A stretch of DNA of 10,687 nucleotides from Nonomuraea sp. (GTDB lineage Bacteria > Actinomycetota > Actinomycetes > Streptosporangiales > Streptosporangiaceae): assembly GCA_013362835.1 (NCBI GenBank), contig JABFVJ010000094.1:1-10687 (forward strand), read 5' to 3'. How positions within the stretch are numbered: the stretch's first letter is position 1; the number at the start of each line of letters is the position of its first letter. Shown here piece by piece: positions 1 through 7,836 of the stretch. The notes beneath the pieces are model-generated. The model did no database searches, was not told the DNA's origin, and was given only the letters and a program-made list of their open reading frames with translations. The translations under genes and the position numbers were made by a program.

Positions 1-1243
1 CCCAGTAGTCGCCCGCGTCCCGTACGCCGGGAGGGCAGGCGAACAGGCCGCTGGAGACGTGCTTGATGTACTCGTTGAGCGCGTCGTGCCTGGCCAGGTT
101 CATCTGCACCGGCACGAACTGCTTGCGCGGGTCGCGCTGGTAGGCGATGAAGAACAGGCCGGCGTCCAGGCGGCCGAGCCCGTCGGAGCCGTCGACGAAG
201 TTGTAGCCACGCCGCAGCAGGTGAGCGTCGCCGTTGTTGCTCGGGTGCGCCAGCCTGACGTGTGAGTCGTCCTTGATGAACGGCTGCCCGTCGGGCCCCT
301 TGGCGGCGAAGTCGACCGGGTCGAACTCGGCCTTCTTGCCCAGCGGCGCCCCTTCGCCCTTGTCCCGGCCGAAGATCTGCTCCTGCTCGGCGAGCGGGCT
401 GCGGTCCCAGGTCTCGACCATCATGCGGATCTTCCTGGTGACCATGTAGGTGCCGCCCGCCATCCAGGCGGTGCCGTCGCCGCCGGCCGCCCACAGGTGG
501 TCGCGCAGCAGGTCGGCGTCCTCCAGCTTCATGTTGTTGGTGCCGTCCTTGAAGCCCATGAGGTTGCGCGGCGTGGCCTGGGCGCGGGACGTGGAGGACG
601 TACGGCCGAAACCGAGCTGCGACCAGCGCACGGAGACCTTGCCGAAGCCGATCCTGGCCAGGTTGCGGATGGCGTGGACGGCCACCTGCGGGTCGTGCGC
701 GCACGCCTGCACGCAGATGTCCCCGCCCGAGATGTCCGGGATCAGCTGTTCGCCGGGGAACTTCGGCAGGTCGGCGAGGGCGGCGGGCCGCTTGGCGGCC
801 AGCCCGAACCGCTCGTCGAACAGCGACGCGCCGAACCCGATCGTGAGCGTGAGCCCCGAGGCGGGCAGCCCCAGCGCCTCGCCGGTGTCGTCGGGCGGGG
901 CCTCGGCGGCCCCGCCGACCGCGCCGAACGCCCCGGCCTCCTTGCCCTGCGTCAGCCGGGCCGCCGCGGCCGTCCACTCCTGCAGCAGGTCGGCGAGCTC
1001 GGCCCGCTTGTCGGTGATGACGTCGAACGCGACGAAGTGCAGCCGGTCCTGGGCGGGCGTGACGATGCCCGCCTGGTGCTCGCCGTAGAAGGGGTAGGGA
1101 TCGGACGTCGAGGCGGCGTGCGCGGCCGGCGCCTCCTCCAGCAGCGACTTGGTCGTCACCGCCCCGGCGCCGAGCACGGCCGCCCCCGCGGCCCCGAGCC
1201 CGAACAGCTTCCGGCGGCTCATCCGCCCGCTGACCTGCGACAT
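1..1243 (-). CDS. efeB: EfeB, Tat-exported Dyp-type heme peroxidase (C-terminus cut by window edge)
   Basis: This is the deferrochelatase/peroxidase component of the EfeUOB iron uptake system, a heme protein acting outside the membrane. I read 414 residues from ATG at 1243 and the frame is still open at the left edge; judged by the family, only a short C-terminal tail is missing. A Tat signal is visible: SRRKLF at residues 9-14, a hydrophobic Gly/Ala stretch, and a probable cleavage site after AHA near residue 43. The Dyp signature GFKDG is at 230-234 (catalytic Asp233). The likely proximal heme ligand is His328 in DSHVRLAHP, and Arg344 in LLRRGYNF is the likely distal arginine. A strong Shine-Dalgarno (GGGAGG, about 1252-1257) fixes the start. 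The gene follows efeO by 15 bases, in the same operon. Confidence is high because the Tat signal, catalytic motif and gene order all agree. Confidence 0.96.
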   Translation of the reverse strand, partial: MSQVSGRMSRRKLFGLGAAGAAVLGAGAVTTKSLLEEAPAAHAASTSDPYPFYGEHQAGIVTPAQDRLHFVAFDVITDKRAELADLLQEWTAAAARLTQGKEAGAFGAVGGAAEAPPDDTGEALGLPASGLTLTIGFGASLFDERFGLAAKRPAALADLPKFPGEQLIPDISGGDICVQACAHDPQVAVHAIRNLARIGFGKVSVRWSQLGFGRTSSTSRAQATPRNLMGFKDGTNNMKLEDADLLRDHLWAAGGDGTAWMAGGTYMVTRKIRMMVETWDRSPLAEQEQIFGRDKGEGAPLGKKAEFDPVDFAAKGPDGQPFIKDDSHVRLAHPSNNGDAHLLRRGYNFVDGSDGLGRLDAGLFFIAYQRDPRKQFVPVQMNLARHDALNEYIKHVSSGLFACPPGVRDAGDYW

Positions 1244-1258
1244 CGCCCCCACCTCCCG

Positions 1259-2395
1259 TTACTTGGCGATGACCGGTGCGATCTTACTGATCGGCTCGCC
1301 CAGCGCGTTGATCGCGTCGGACAGCGCCTTCAGCTCGGTCTTGGACAGCTCGTCGTGCAGCTTCCAGCCGTCGCCCTTCTGGTGCGCGCCGAGCGCGGCC
1401 TCGGCGGCGGCGAACTTCTCGTCCAGCGTCTTGACCAGGTCGGGGGCGCGCTCCTCCAGCACCGGGCGCAGGGACTGGACCGCGGCCTTGGAGCCCTGCA
1501 GGTTGGCGTCGAAGTCCCACAGGTCGGTGTGCGACCAGATGTCCTCCTCGCCGGTGATCTTGCCGGAGGCGACCTCGTCGAGCAGCCCCTTGGCGCCGTT
1601 GGCCAGGTTGAGCGGGGTGAGCTCGGCGGCGTTGGCCTTCTGGACGATCGTCTTGACGTCGGCGATCAGCTTGTCGGCGATCGGGCCGTCCTTGCTGACG
1701 TCCTTCTTGATCCACAGATCCTTCTCGATCCGGTGGAAACCGGTCCATTCCTCGCCGTCGGCGAGGTCGGCCTCGCGGGCGTCGATGGCCGGGTCGAGGT
1801 CGCCGAAGATCTCGGCGACCGGCTCGATGCGCTCCCAGTACGTACGCGAGACCGGGAACAGCTCCTTGGCCTTGTCGATCTCGCCCGCCTTGACCGCGTC
1901 CACGAACTCCTGGGTCTTGACCAGCAGCGTGTCGCTCTGCGACTTGATGTACCGCTTGTAGCTGGAGACGGCGTCCGCGAGCTTGGCGTCGGAGGTGAGC
2001 GCCTTGTGCTCGCCCGTCACCTTCAGCGCGTTACGGATGCCCTTGCCGACCATGCCGGGCTTGCACACGGTCTCGTACGCGCCGGCCGGCAGCTCGGCGA
2101 CCAGCTCCCTGGTCAGGCCGGGCACGATGTTCTCGACCTCGGCCATGACCCGGTCACCGGCGGCGTACACGTAGAACTCGGTCACCTTGGAGCCGCCGTT
2201 GGTGATCGTGAACGTGCTGGTGCCCGCGGCGATCTCGGAGACGCCGACCTTGCACTCGGTGTCGGACGCGGCCACGGCGATCTTGCCGGGCGCGGCGGAG
2301 CCCTTGGCGCCCTCGGCGGCGGTGGTGCCCGAGCCGCAGGCGGTCAGACTCGCCAGGGCGAGCGCGCCGAAGGACAGGCTGATGGCGGTACGCAT
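1259..2395 (-). CDS. efeO: EfeO, periplasmic-side iron-binding lipoprotein (cupredoxin + M75/imelysin domains)
   Basis: A 378-residue protein, the usual length for the two-domain EfeO. The N-terminus is a lipoprotein signal ending in LTAC with Cys20 as the lipidated residue, so the protein should be anchored on the outer face of the membrane. Residues about 40-128 resemble the EfeO cupredoxin-like domain, with Cys48 and Cys111 as candidate metal ligands. The rest is the helical M75 (imelysin-like) domain with its HxxE motif as HRIE at 221-224. In the family the M75 domain binds iron and passes it to the EfeU permease. The ATG at 2395 is preceded by AGGAG at about 2400-2404 and lies 11 bases after the efeU stop, which implies one transcript. 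No key residue seems missing. Confidence 0.96.
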   Translation of the reverse strand: MRTAISLSFGALALASLTACGSGTTAAEGAKGSAAPGKIAVAASDTECKVGVSEIAAGTSTFTITNGGSKVTEFYVYAAGDRVMAEVENIVPGLTRELVAELPAGAYETVCKPGMVGKGIRNALKVTGEHKALTSDAKLADAVSSYKRYIKSQSDTLLVKTQEFVDAVKAGEIDKAKELFPVSRTYWERIEPVAEIFGDLDPAIDAREADLADGEEWTGFHRIEKDLWIKKDVSKDGPIADKLIADVKTIVQKANAAELTPLNLANGAKGLLDEVASGKITGEEDIWSHTDLWDFDANLQGSKAAVQSLRPVLEERAPDLVKTLDEKFAAAEAALGAHQKGDGWKLHDELSKTELKALSDAINALGEPISKIAPVIAK

Positions 2396-2406
2396 GATGC
2401 TCCTGT

Positions 2407-3240
2407 TCAGGCCGCGGGTGCGGTGGCGGCGGGAGTGGTCTTCACCCGCTGGGGCAGCAGGAAGAGGATGAGGGTGGGCGCGAGGTAGACGAACCAGGCC
2501 ACGGCCTCGGCGACGCTCGGCTGCGGCGTGATGTTGAGCATTCCCGCCAGCAGCGAGCCGTACCAGGAATCGGCCGGTAGGACGCCGCTGATGTCGAAGG
2601 CGAACGTGTTCAGCCCCGGCAGGATGTCGGCCTCCTGGAGGTCGTGCACGCCGTACTTGAAGATGCCGGCGGCGACCAGGATCAGCAGCAGGCCGGTCCA
2701 GGTGAAGAACTTGGTGAGGTTGATCCTCAGGGCGCTCTTGTACAGCCCCCAGCCGATGGCCACGGAGGTGAGCAGGCCCAGGCTGATGCCGATCAGCGGG
2801 TCGGCGGTGGCGGTGACGCCCTGGACGGAGGCGAAGAACAGCAGCGCCGTCTCCAGCCCCTCGCGGGCCACGGCCAGGAAGGCCATCACGACCACCGCGA
2901 GCGAGCCCATCTGGAGCGCGTCGGTGAGCTTGCCCCGCAGCTCGCCCGAGAGCGCGCGGGCGGTGCGCCGCATCCAGAAGATCATCCAGGTGACGAACAC
3001 GACGGCGAGCAGCGAGGTGATCGCGTCGAACAGCTCCTGGCCCATGTGCCCGAGGTGGTTGGCGGTGAAGGTGAGCAGCGCGCCGAACCCCACGGACAGC
3101 GCGATGGCCGCGCCGACCCCCGTCCACACGTGGGGGAGCTTGTCTTTCCTGTCGCTTTTGACGAGGAAGGCGATGAGGACGGAGACGACGAGTGTCGCCT
3201 CCAGTCCTTCGCGCAGTCCGATGAGGTAGCTGGCGAACAC
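2407..3240 (-). CDS. efeU: EfeU, FTR1-family high-affinity iron permease
   Basis: An integral membrane permease with about seven hydrophobic segments. It carries the two REGLE iron-ligand motifs of the FTR1/EfeU family, at residues 10-14 (helix 1) and 126-130 (helix 4). It imports ferric iron produced or delivered by EfeB and EfeO, encoded directly downstream. I prefer the GTG at 3240 (277 residues, beginning M-F-A-S-Y-L-I-G-L-R-E-G-L-E). It has GGGAG at 3246-3250 five bases upstream, and its N-terminus matches the way this family normally begins. An in-frame GTG at 3246 would add two residues but leaves no room for a ribosome site. It is the first gene of the operon, and an IdeR-type operator lies 17 bases upstream of its start. 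Confidence 0.95.
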   Translation of the reverse strand: MFASYLIGLREGLEATLVVSVLIAFLVKSDRKDKLPHVWTGVGAAIALSVGFGALLTFTANHLGHMGQELFDAITSLLAVVFVTWMIFWMRRTARALSGELRGKLTDALQMGSLAVVVMAFLAVAREGLETALLFFASVQGVTATADPLIGISLGLLTSVAIGWGLYKSALRINLTKFFTWTGLLLILVAAGIFKYGVHDLQEADILPGLNTFAFDISGVLPADSWYGSLLAGMLNITPQPSVAEAVAWFVYLAPTLILFLLPQRVKTTPAATAPAA

Positions 3241-3256
3241 CGTCACTCCCGCACGC

Positions 3257-3275
3257 TGAGGAAAGGCTTACCTAA
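3257..3275. promoter_or_regulatory. IdeR/DtxR-type iron box upstream of efeU
   Basis: The 19 bases tgaggaaaggcttacctaa match the actinobacterial iron-box consensus TTAGGTTAGGCTAACCTAA at 15 of 19 positions, including the AGG-CT-ACCTAA core. It lies between the likely efeU promoter and the efeU ribosome site, where an Fe(II)-bound IdeR/DmdR repressor would block transcription of efeUOB when iron is sufficient. The match and position are seen directly; binding is inferred from the regulator family. Confidence 0.85.
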
Positions 3276-3276
3276 A

Positions 3277-3295
3277 TTAGGGCAGGCGAAGCATA
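3277..3295. promoter_or_regulatory. Second, weaker iron-box-like site overlapping the efeU -10 region
   Basis: ttagggcaggcgaagcata matches the same iron-box consensus at 13 of 19 positions, mainly through the TTAGG and AGGC half. It starts 20 bases after the first box, so both lie on nearly the same face of the helix. On the minus strand TATGCT (3295-3290) makes a good -10 element, so a repressor here would cover the promoter. CCTAA-A-TTAGG at 3271-3281 links the two boxes back to back. No convincing -35 was found. Confidence 0.5.
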
Positions 3296-3331
3296 CCTAG
3301 CGCAAGCGTCGATGGCGATAGTTTGCCCGGG

Positions 3332-3346
3332 GGGTGTGACGCACCC
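3332..3346 (-). terminator. Possible terminator hairpin after the glycosidase gene
   Basis: gggtg-tgacg-caccc forms a perfect 5-bp stem with a 5-base loop, 18 bases past the glycosidase stop. There is no T-run, so this would be a weak actinomycete-type hairpin separating the sugar operon from the efeUOB promoter. Confidence 0.3.
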
Positions 3347-3364
3347 GACTCGATGACCGGTTCG

Positions 3365-4732
3365 TCACCTCCCCAAGTTCTCGGCCAGGAGGTCGATCAG
3401 GGGTTCGCGGCGTACGCACTGATCCAGCGCGAACGAGTCGGCGAGGGCCAGCAGCTCGTCGTCGCCGAGGCCCCTGAACAGCTCGGCGTACTCGGGCAGC
3501 AGGGCCTGGGCGACCAGGATGTGCCTGATCAGGTCGTCGGTCTGGTAGCGCGCGCCCCACGGGTACGGCTCCCAGGCCGGGAACTCGGTCTCGACCAGCT
3601 TGTGCAGCGGGGCGAGCACGTCCGCGGACTCCTCCATCGTCGAGCCCCACCGGTCCGCGCCGAGCCGCCGCTTCTTGTCCATGAACGCCCCGAACCTGCT
3701 CAGGTACGCCCCCGAGCCGTGCACCAGCCCCTGCAGCCCCACGTCCTTGTACGTCCAGAGCGACCAGCCCGCGCCGTGCCCGTCGTAGATGTCGAGCTGG
3801 TCGCGCAGGATCTGGTAGCGCTGGGCGTCCCTGTCCGGGTCGCCGGTGTAGACGGGACCGAACTCGCCGACCCACAGGGGCGTGCCGGTCTCGCGCTGGA
3901 ACTTGGAGCGCTTGGCGAAGGTGTGCTCAAGCTGTCCCCGGTCGCACCACTCACCCCTGGTGTACCCGGGGTACGGCCCGCCGTGGGCGAACCCGGCCAG
4001 CGCGTAGTCGTGCATGACGAACACCGCGTTCTCGTACATCTCCCGGAACATCGAGAAATCGGTGGCGTACGTGTTGCCGTCCAGGAACAGGATGTGCCGT
4101 GGGTCGGCGGCCCGCAGGGCCTTGACCAGCCGGTCGTAGAAGGGGCCGATGACCTTGCCGGAGACGTCGCCGGGCTCGTTCATCGGGTTGTAGCCGGCCA
4201 CCCAGGGGTGGTCGCGGTAGTGATCGGCGATCGCCTCCCACAGGTGCACGGCCCGGTCCTGGAAGTGGCGGTGCTGCCAGAACGCCGCCACGTGCGTGGG
4301 GTTGTCGCTGTGCCAGTGCTGGTTCTGGGAGCCGGGCAGCGCGTGCAGGTCGATCACGCTGTAGATGCCGCGCTCGCCCAGCATGCCGATCACCCGGTCC
4401 AGGTGGCGGAAGCCCCTGGGGTCGATCTCCAGGGGCCGGTCGTCGGACTCCCAGTGGTGGTAGTTGATCGGGATGCGCACGCAGTTCATGCCCAGCCCGG
4501 CCAGCAGATCGGCGTCGCTCTCGGTGAAGAACGAGGTGAGCAGCCGGTCGAAGAAGAGCTCGGCCCGCTCCTCTCCCAGCACGCCGCGTACGGCCGTGCG
4601 CATCGAGGTCTCGTTGGCGGGATAGCCGGTGATGAAGTTCTCCATGTTCATCCAGCCCCCGAGACCCACCCCCCTGAGCCGTACCGGCGTGTCGTCGGAC
4701 GTGAGGAGCTGGGTTCCGGACACGTGGAGCAT
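3365..4732 (-). CDS. Cytoplasmic GH5-type (BglC/cellulase-like) glycoside hydrolase
   Basis: A 455-residue TIM-barrel glycosidase of clan GH-A, most like GH5 (COG2730 BglC). The N-terminal R-L-R-G-V-G-L-G-G-W segment (about 18-27) and VRIPINYHHW (85-94) are typical. The acid/base Glu is in NPMNEP (Glu186), the nucleophile Glu in WVGEFG (Glu290), with conserved His in DLH (130) and HDY (241) and an aromatic WSLWTYKD. No signal peptide or membrane segment is present, so it should act on imported oligosaccharides in the cytoplasm. About 110 residues after the barrel form a helix-rich C-terminal extension I do not recognise. I chose ATG 4732, which has AAAGGG five bases upstream; a GTG at 4738 overlapping the permease stop is possible (457 residues). 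It ends the transporter operon. The substrate, whether beta-glucan, mannan or another, is not shown. Confidence 0.88.
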   Translation of the reverse strand: MLHVSGTQLLTSDDTPVRLRGVGLGGWMNMENFITGYPANETSMRTAVRGVLGEERAELFFDRLLTSFFTESDADLLAGLGMNCVRIPINYHHWESDDRPLEIDPRGFRHLDRVIGMLGERGIYSVIDLHALPGSQNQHWHSDNPTHVAAFWQHRHFQDRAVHLWEAIADHYRDHPWVAGYNPMNEPGDVSGKVIGPFYDRLVKALRAADPRHILFLDGNTYATDFSMFREMYENAVFVMHDYALAGFAHGGPYPGYTRGEWCDRGQLEHTFAKRSKFQRETGTPLWVGEFGPVYTGDPDRDAQRYQILRDQLDIYDGHGAGWSLWTYKDVGLQGLVHGSGAYLSRFGAFMDKKRRLGADRWGSTMEESADVLAPLHKLVETEFPAWEPYPWGARYQTDDLIRHILVAQALLPEYAELFRGLGDDELLALADSFALDQCVRREPLIDLLAENLGR

Positions 4733-4734
4733 GT

Positions 4735-5580
4735 TCACCCTTTCGTCGCACCTGCGGTGAGCCCACCGACCAGGTGACGTTCAGCGATGGCGTAGAACCC
4801 GAGCGCCGGCACCATGGCCAGGATCAGGTAGGCGAGGACGCGTGCGGTGTCGGAGGCGTACTGGCCCTGGAACTGCTGGATGCCGAGCGGCAGCGTCCAG
4901 CTCATCTCGTCGCTGAAGACCACCAGCGGCAGCATGAAGTTGTTCCAGCTCCCCACGATGGCCAGCACCGAGACGGTGGCCATGGCCGGGCGGGCCATCG
5001 GCAGCAGGATCCGCCAGAAGAACCCGAACGGGCTGCACCCGTCGATGATCGCCGCCTCCTCGATCTCACCCGGGATGCTCCGGAAGAAACCGCGCAGGAT
5101 GATGATCGTCAGCGGCAGCCCGAAGGCGGCCTGCGTCAGGATGACGCCGAGCGGGTTGTCCAGCAGCCCGAACGTGCGCAGCAACACGAAGATCGGCAGG
5201 ATGGCGACCGCGAACGGGAACATCAGCCCCGCCGTGAACAGCGTGAACAGCACCTCCCTGCCCCGGAAGGCGAACCTGGCGAAGACGAACGCCGCGAGGG
5301 CCGCCATCCCGACCATCACCACGGTCGTGATGACCGCGATGAACGTGCTGTTCCACACCTGCCGCCAGAACGACCCCGACGCGAGCACGTCGGTGTAGTT
5401 GCCGGTCACCCACGGGTCGGGCAGGCCGAAGGGGTTCTGGGAGAGCTGGCTGTTCGTCTTGAAGCCGCCGAGCAGCGCGTACACGATCGGGATGAGGATG
5501 AACGCGCCGACGATCCACGCGATCAGGTGCAGGGGCAGCGTCGGGCGTCGCCGCTTGGCGGGTGGTCTGCCGTGGTTCAT
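4735..5580 (-). CDS. Carbohydrate ABC transporter permease, MalG/CebG type
   Basis: A 281-residue inner membrane permease with about six hydrophobic segments. The cytoplasmic EAA loop (about 172-195: EIEEAAIIDG followed by ILLP) docks the ATPase. The N-terminal transmembrane arm and the conserved ending AERHLVGGLTAG-A-KG are typical of the MalG/CebG/AraQ group. It pairs with the upstream permease to form the channel. The ATG at 5580 overlaps the upstream stop (ATGA) and has GGGAGG six bases upstream. Its own stop sits against the glycosidase start. No ABC ATPase is encoded here, as in the Streptomyces ceb and bxl systems, which share MsiK; a shared ATPase is therefore inferred. Confidence 0.94.
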   Translation of the reverse strand: MNHGRPPAKRRRPTLPLHLIAWIVGAFILIPIVYALLGGFKTNSQLSQNPFGLPDPWVTGNYTDVLASGSFWRQVWNSTFIAVITTVVMVGMAALAAFVFARFAFRGREVLFTLFTAGLMFPFAVAILPIFVLLRTFGLLDNPLGVILTQAAFGLPLTIIILRGFFRSIPGEIEEAAIIDGCSPFGFFWRILLPMARPAMATVSVLAIVGSWNNFMLPLVVFSDEMSWTLPLGIQQFQGQYASDTARVLAYLILAMVPALGFYAIAERHLVGGLTAGATKG

Positions 5581-6536
5581 CGACGGCCTCCCATCGAGGT
5601 GCTGGCGCCCTCCAGGTCCCTGCGCATCACGACACGCTGGTAGACGAGGGCGAAGATGAGGCTGAGGGCGAACATCACGACGCTGATCGCGTTGGCGTAA
5701 CCCACCTGGGAGCGCTTGAAGCCGAACTCCATCATGGTCACGGCCATCGTCTCCGAGGAGTGCGAGGGCCCGCCCCCGGTGAGGATCCAGATCAGGTCGA
5801 ACAGCTGGATGGTGTAGATGACCGACAGGAACACGCTGATCCTGATCGTCGGCCCGAGCAGCGGCAGCGTGATGTGCCTGAACGTCTTCCACGCCGTCGC
5901 GCCGTCGATCTGCGCGGCCTCGATCAGCTCGTTCGGGATGCCCTGCCGCCCGGCCAGGTAGATCATCATGTGGAAGCCGAAGTACTTCCACGTCATGACG
6001 AGGAAGAGCGAGGGCATCACGGTGTTCGGATCGGCCAGGAAGTCCGAGTTCAGCCCGAACACCGACAGGAACTGGTTCGCCATCCCGCTGCCCGGCGACA
6101 GGATCAGCGAGAACAGCACACCCGTGATCACCTCGGACAGCACGTACGGCGCGAAGAACACCAGCCGGTACACCGCCCGCCCCCGGATGCGCTGGTTCAG
6201 CAGCATCGCGATGGCCAGCGAGAACGGGAGCTGGATCACGACCGAGAACAGGACCAGGACCAAGAGGTGCCACAGGTCCTTGGTGAAGATGTCGGAGGCG
6301 AAGAGCCGGGTGAAGTTGTCCAGCCCGATGAAGTCGCTGGGCAGCCCGCCGAACCCGTTCCACTTGAACGCGCTCGCGTAGAGCGCCACCAGGATCGGGG
6401 CCACCACCAGCAGGACGAAGAGCACCAGCGCGGGCAGCAGGAACAGGGCGATCGTCACCCAGCGCCCGCGCCGCCGCCCGGCAGGGGTGGGGGCCGGAAG
6501 CGTGACCGCCTCCGGCCCTCGGGTCAGCGTCGTCAT
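5577..6536 (-). CDS. Carbohydrate ABC transporter permease, MalF/CebF type
   Basis: A 319-residue sugar permease of the MalF/UgpA/CebF group. After a basic, proline-rich 25-residue cytoplasmic N-terminus come six hydrophobic segments. The EAA loop is at about 201-227 (IPNELIEAAQIDGA ... ITLP). The tail VVMRRDLEG is cytoplasmic. It forms a heterodimer with the following permease and receives sugar from the lipoprotein encoded upstream. ATG 6536 overlaps the stop of the binding-protein gene by ATGA; only a weak purine stretch (AAGAGCGA) precedes it, so translation probably depends on coupling. The downstream permease overlaps in the same way. Confidence 0.94.
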   Translation of the reverse strand: MTTLTRGPEAVTLPAPTPAGRRRGRWVTIALFLLPALVLFVLLVVAPILVALYASAFKWNGFGGLPSDFIGLDNFTRLFASDIFTKDLWHLLVLVLFSVVIQLPFSLAIAMLLNQRIRGRAVYRLVFFAPYVLSEVITGVLFSLILSPGSGMANQFLSVFGLNSDFLADPNTVMPSLFLVMTWKYFGFHMMIYLAGRQGIPNELIEAAQIDGATAWKTFRHITLPLLGPTIRISVFLSVIYTIQLFDLIWILTGGGPSHSSETMAVTMMEFGFKRSQVGYANAISVVMFALSLIFALVYQRVVMRRDLEGASTSMGGRR

Positions 6537-7816
6537 TCGCTCTTGGCCACTTCGCTGATGTCCTGGCCGACCTGCTCCGGCGTCTTGGTGCCGCCGATCA
6601 GCTCGGCCACGCTGTCGTTGACCTGCTGGCCGACGGCGGGCGGGTAGGCCTGGTCGAGGTAGAGCTGGTAGCCGGTCGCCGAGGCGAGGAGCGTGGCCAC
6701 CTGCTTGAGGTTCGGATCCTTGACGGCGCTCTCCTCGCCCTTGAGCACCGGCAGCACGCCACCGGCCACCACGGCCTTGGTGTGCTGCTCCATCGTCGTC
6801 ATGAACTTGATGAAGTCCACGGCCTCCGCCGGCGCGTCCGCCCCGGCCGCGAGCCCGCCGCCGCCGCCGAAGGCGTCGCCGATCGAGCCCTTGCCGCCGT
6901 CCACCGCCGGGAAGGGGAAGAAGCCCAGGTCGTCGCCGAGCCCCTTGCCCGAGTCCTTCTGTACGGCGGGCGCCCACTGCCCCATGAGCTCGATCGCGGC
7001 CTTGCCGTTGGAGACCGTGGCCGCCTGGCCGTCAGGGGTGCCGTAGCCCGCCCCGAGGAAGCCCTTCTGGAACGGCTGGAGGTCGGCCAGCGCCTTGAGT
7101 TGCTGCCCGGCGGCCACGAAGTCCGGCTTGGTGAAGTCGTGGTCCACGCCGGCCTGCTTGAGCGCGTCGAGCCCGGCGATGCGCATGGCGAGGTAGGCCC
7201 AGTAGTAGTGCCCCGGCCACTTCTCCTTGCCGGCCAGGGCGATCGGGGTGATGCCGGCCGCCTTCAGCTTCTTGACGTCGTCGAGGAAGTTCGCCCAGGT
7301 CGCGGGCGGTTCCGTGATGCCGGCCTTGGTGAAGAGCTTCTTGTTGTACCAGAAGCCGACCGCCCCGATGTCCGTGGGCAGCCCGTACGTCTTGCCGTCG
7401 AACTGGTACGCGCTCAGCGCCGCCGGTGTGAACGTGCCCAGCACCGAGGAGACGTCGCCGGAGATGTCCTTGACCAGCCCGGCTTCGATCTGCTGCTTGA
7501 GCACGCCGCCGCCCCAGGTGGCGAAGATGTCGGGCGCCTTGCCCGACTGCGTGAGCGTGGTGAGCTTCGCCTTGTAGGCGTCGTTCTCCAGGACGGTCGC
7601 CTTGATGGTGACGTTGGGGTGCATGGCCATGTAGTCCTTGGCCCGCTGCGCCCACAGGGACTTCAGCGGTTCGGCGGTGGACAGGTGCCACCATTCGAGC
7701 GTCACCTTGGCGGGCGCGCCGCCGGACTGGCTCTGCTGCGGCCCGCTGGTCTCGCCGCCGCTCCCGCAGCTTGCGACGAGCACGGCGGTGGCCACCAGGA
7801 TCAAACCGCGTTTCAT
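6533..7816 (-). CDS. Extracellular sugar-binding lipoprotein of ABC importer (SBP family 1)
   Basis: A 427-residue family 1 solute-binding protein. A short signal ends in LVASC with Cys17 as the lipid attachment site, followed by a Gly/Ser/Gln-rich linker. The mature start KVTLEWWHLSTAEP and segments such as APDIFATWGGG, YGLPTDIGAVGFWYNKKLF and the WAPAVQKDSG region are characteristic of sugar-binding ABC lipoproteins. It captures the sugar outside the cell and delivers it to the two permeases. ATG 7816 is chosen because AAGGGG (7828-7823) is six bases upstream; an in-frame ATG at 7831 adds five residues but lacks a ribosome site. It is first in the operon, with a clear promoter and operator upstream. 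The poly-Gly segment near residue 305 may be a flexible loop. Confidence 0.95.
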   Translation of the reverse strand: MKRGLILVATAVLVASCGSGGETSGPQQSQSGGAPAKVTLEWWHLSTAEPLKSLWAQRAKDYMAMHPNVTIKATVLENDAYKAKLTTLTQSGKAPDIFATWGGGVLKQQIEAGLVKDISGDVSSVLGTFTPAALSAYQFDGKTYGLPTDIGAVGFWYNKKLFTKAGITEPPATWANFLDDVKKLKAAGITPIALAGKEKWPGHYYWAYLAMRIAGLDALKQAGVDHDFTKPDFVAAGQQLKALADLQPFQKGFLGAGYGTPDGQAATVSNGKAAIELMGQWAPAVQKDSGKGLGDDLGFFPFPAVDGGKGSIGDAFGGGGGLAAGADAPAEAVDFIKFMTTMEQHTKAVVAGGVLPVLKGEESAVKDPNLKQVATLLASATGYQLYLDQAYPPAVGQQVNDSVAELIGGTKTPEQVGQDISEVAKSE

Positions 7817-7836
7817 TAGGGGCCCCTTCATTCGGC

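Noticed and set aside
497..2488. A 663-residue open frame on the plus strand across efeB and efeO
   Set aside because: It is antisense to two well-recognised genes, has the Gly/Arg/Leu/Val-biased composition of high-GC shadow frames, and shows no family resemblance.
3323..4777. A 484-residue open frame on the plus strand opposite the glycosidase
   Set aside because: It is a shadow of the GH5 gene, whose catalytic motifs are clear on the other strand; composition is low-complexity Val/Gly/Pro.
5562..6647. A 361-residue Asp/Glu/Arg/His-rich frame on the plus strand
   Set aside because: It is antisense to the MalF-type permease; the charged composition simply mirrors codons for membrane residues.
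7818..7827. Palindrome AGGGGCCCCT as an operator
   Set aside because: It coincides with the ribosome site of the binding-protein gene; the AAGGGG half explains it, and no second copy exists.
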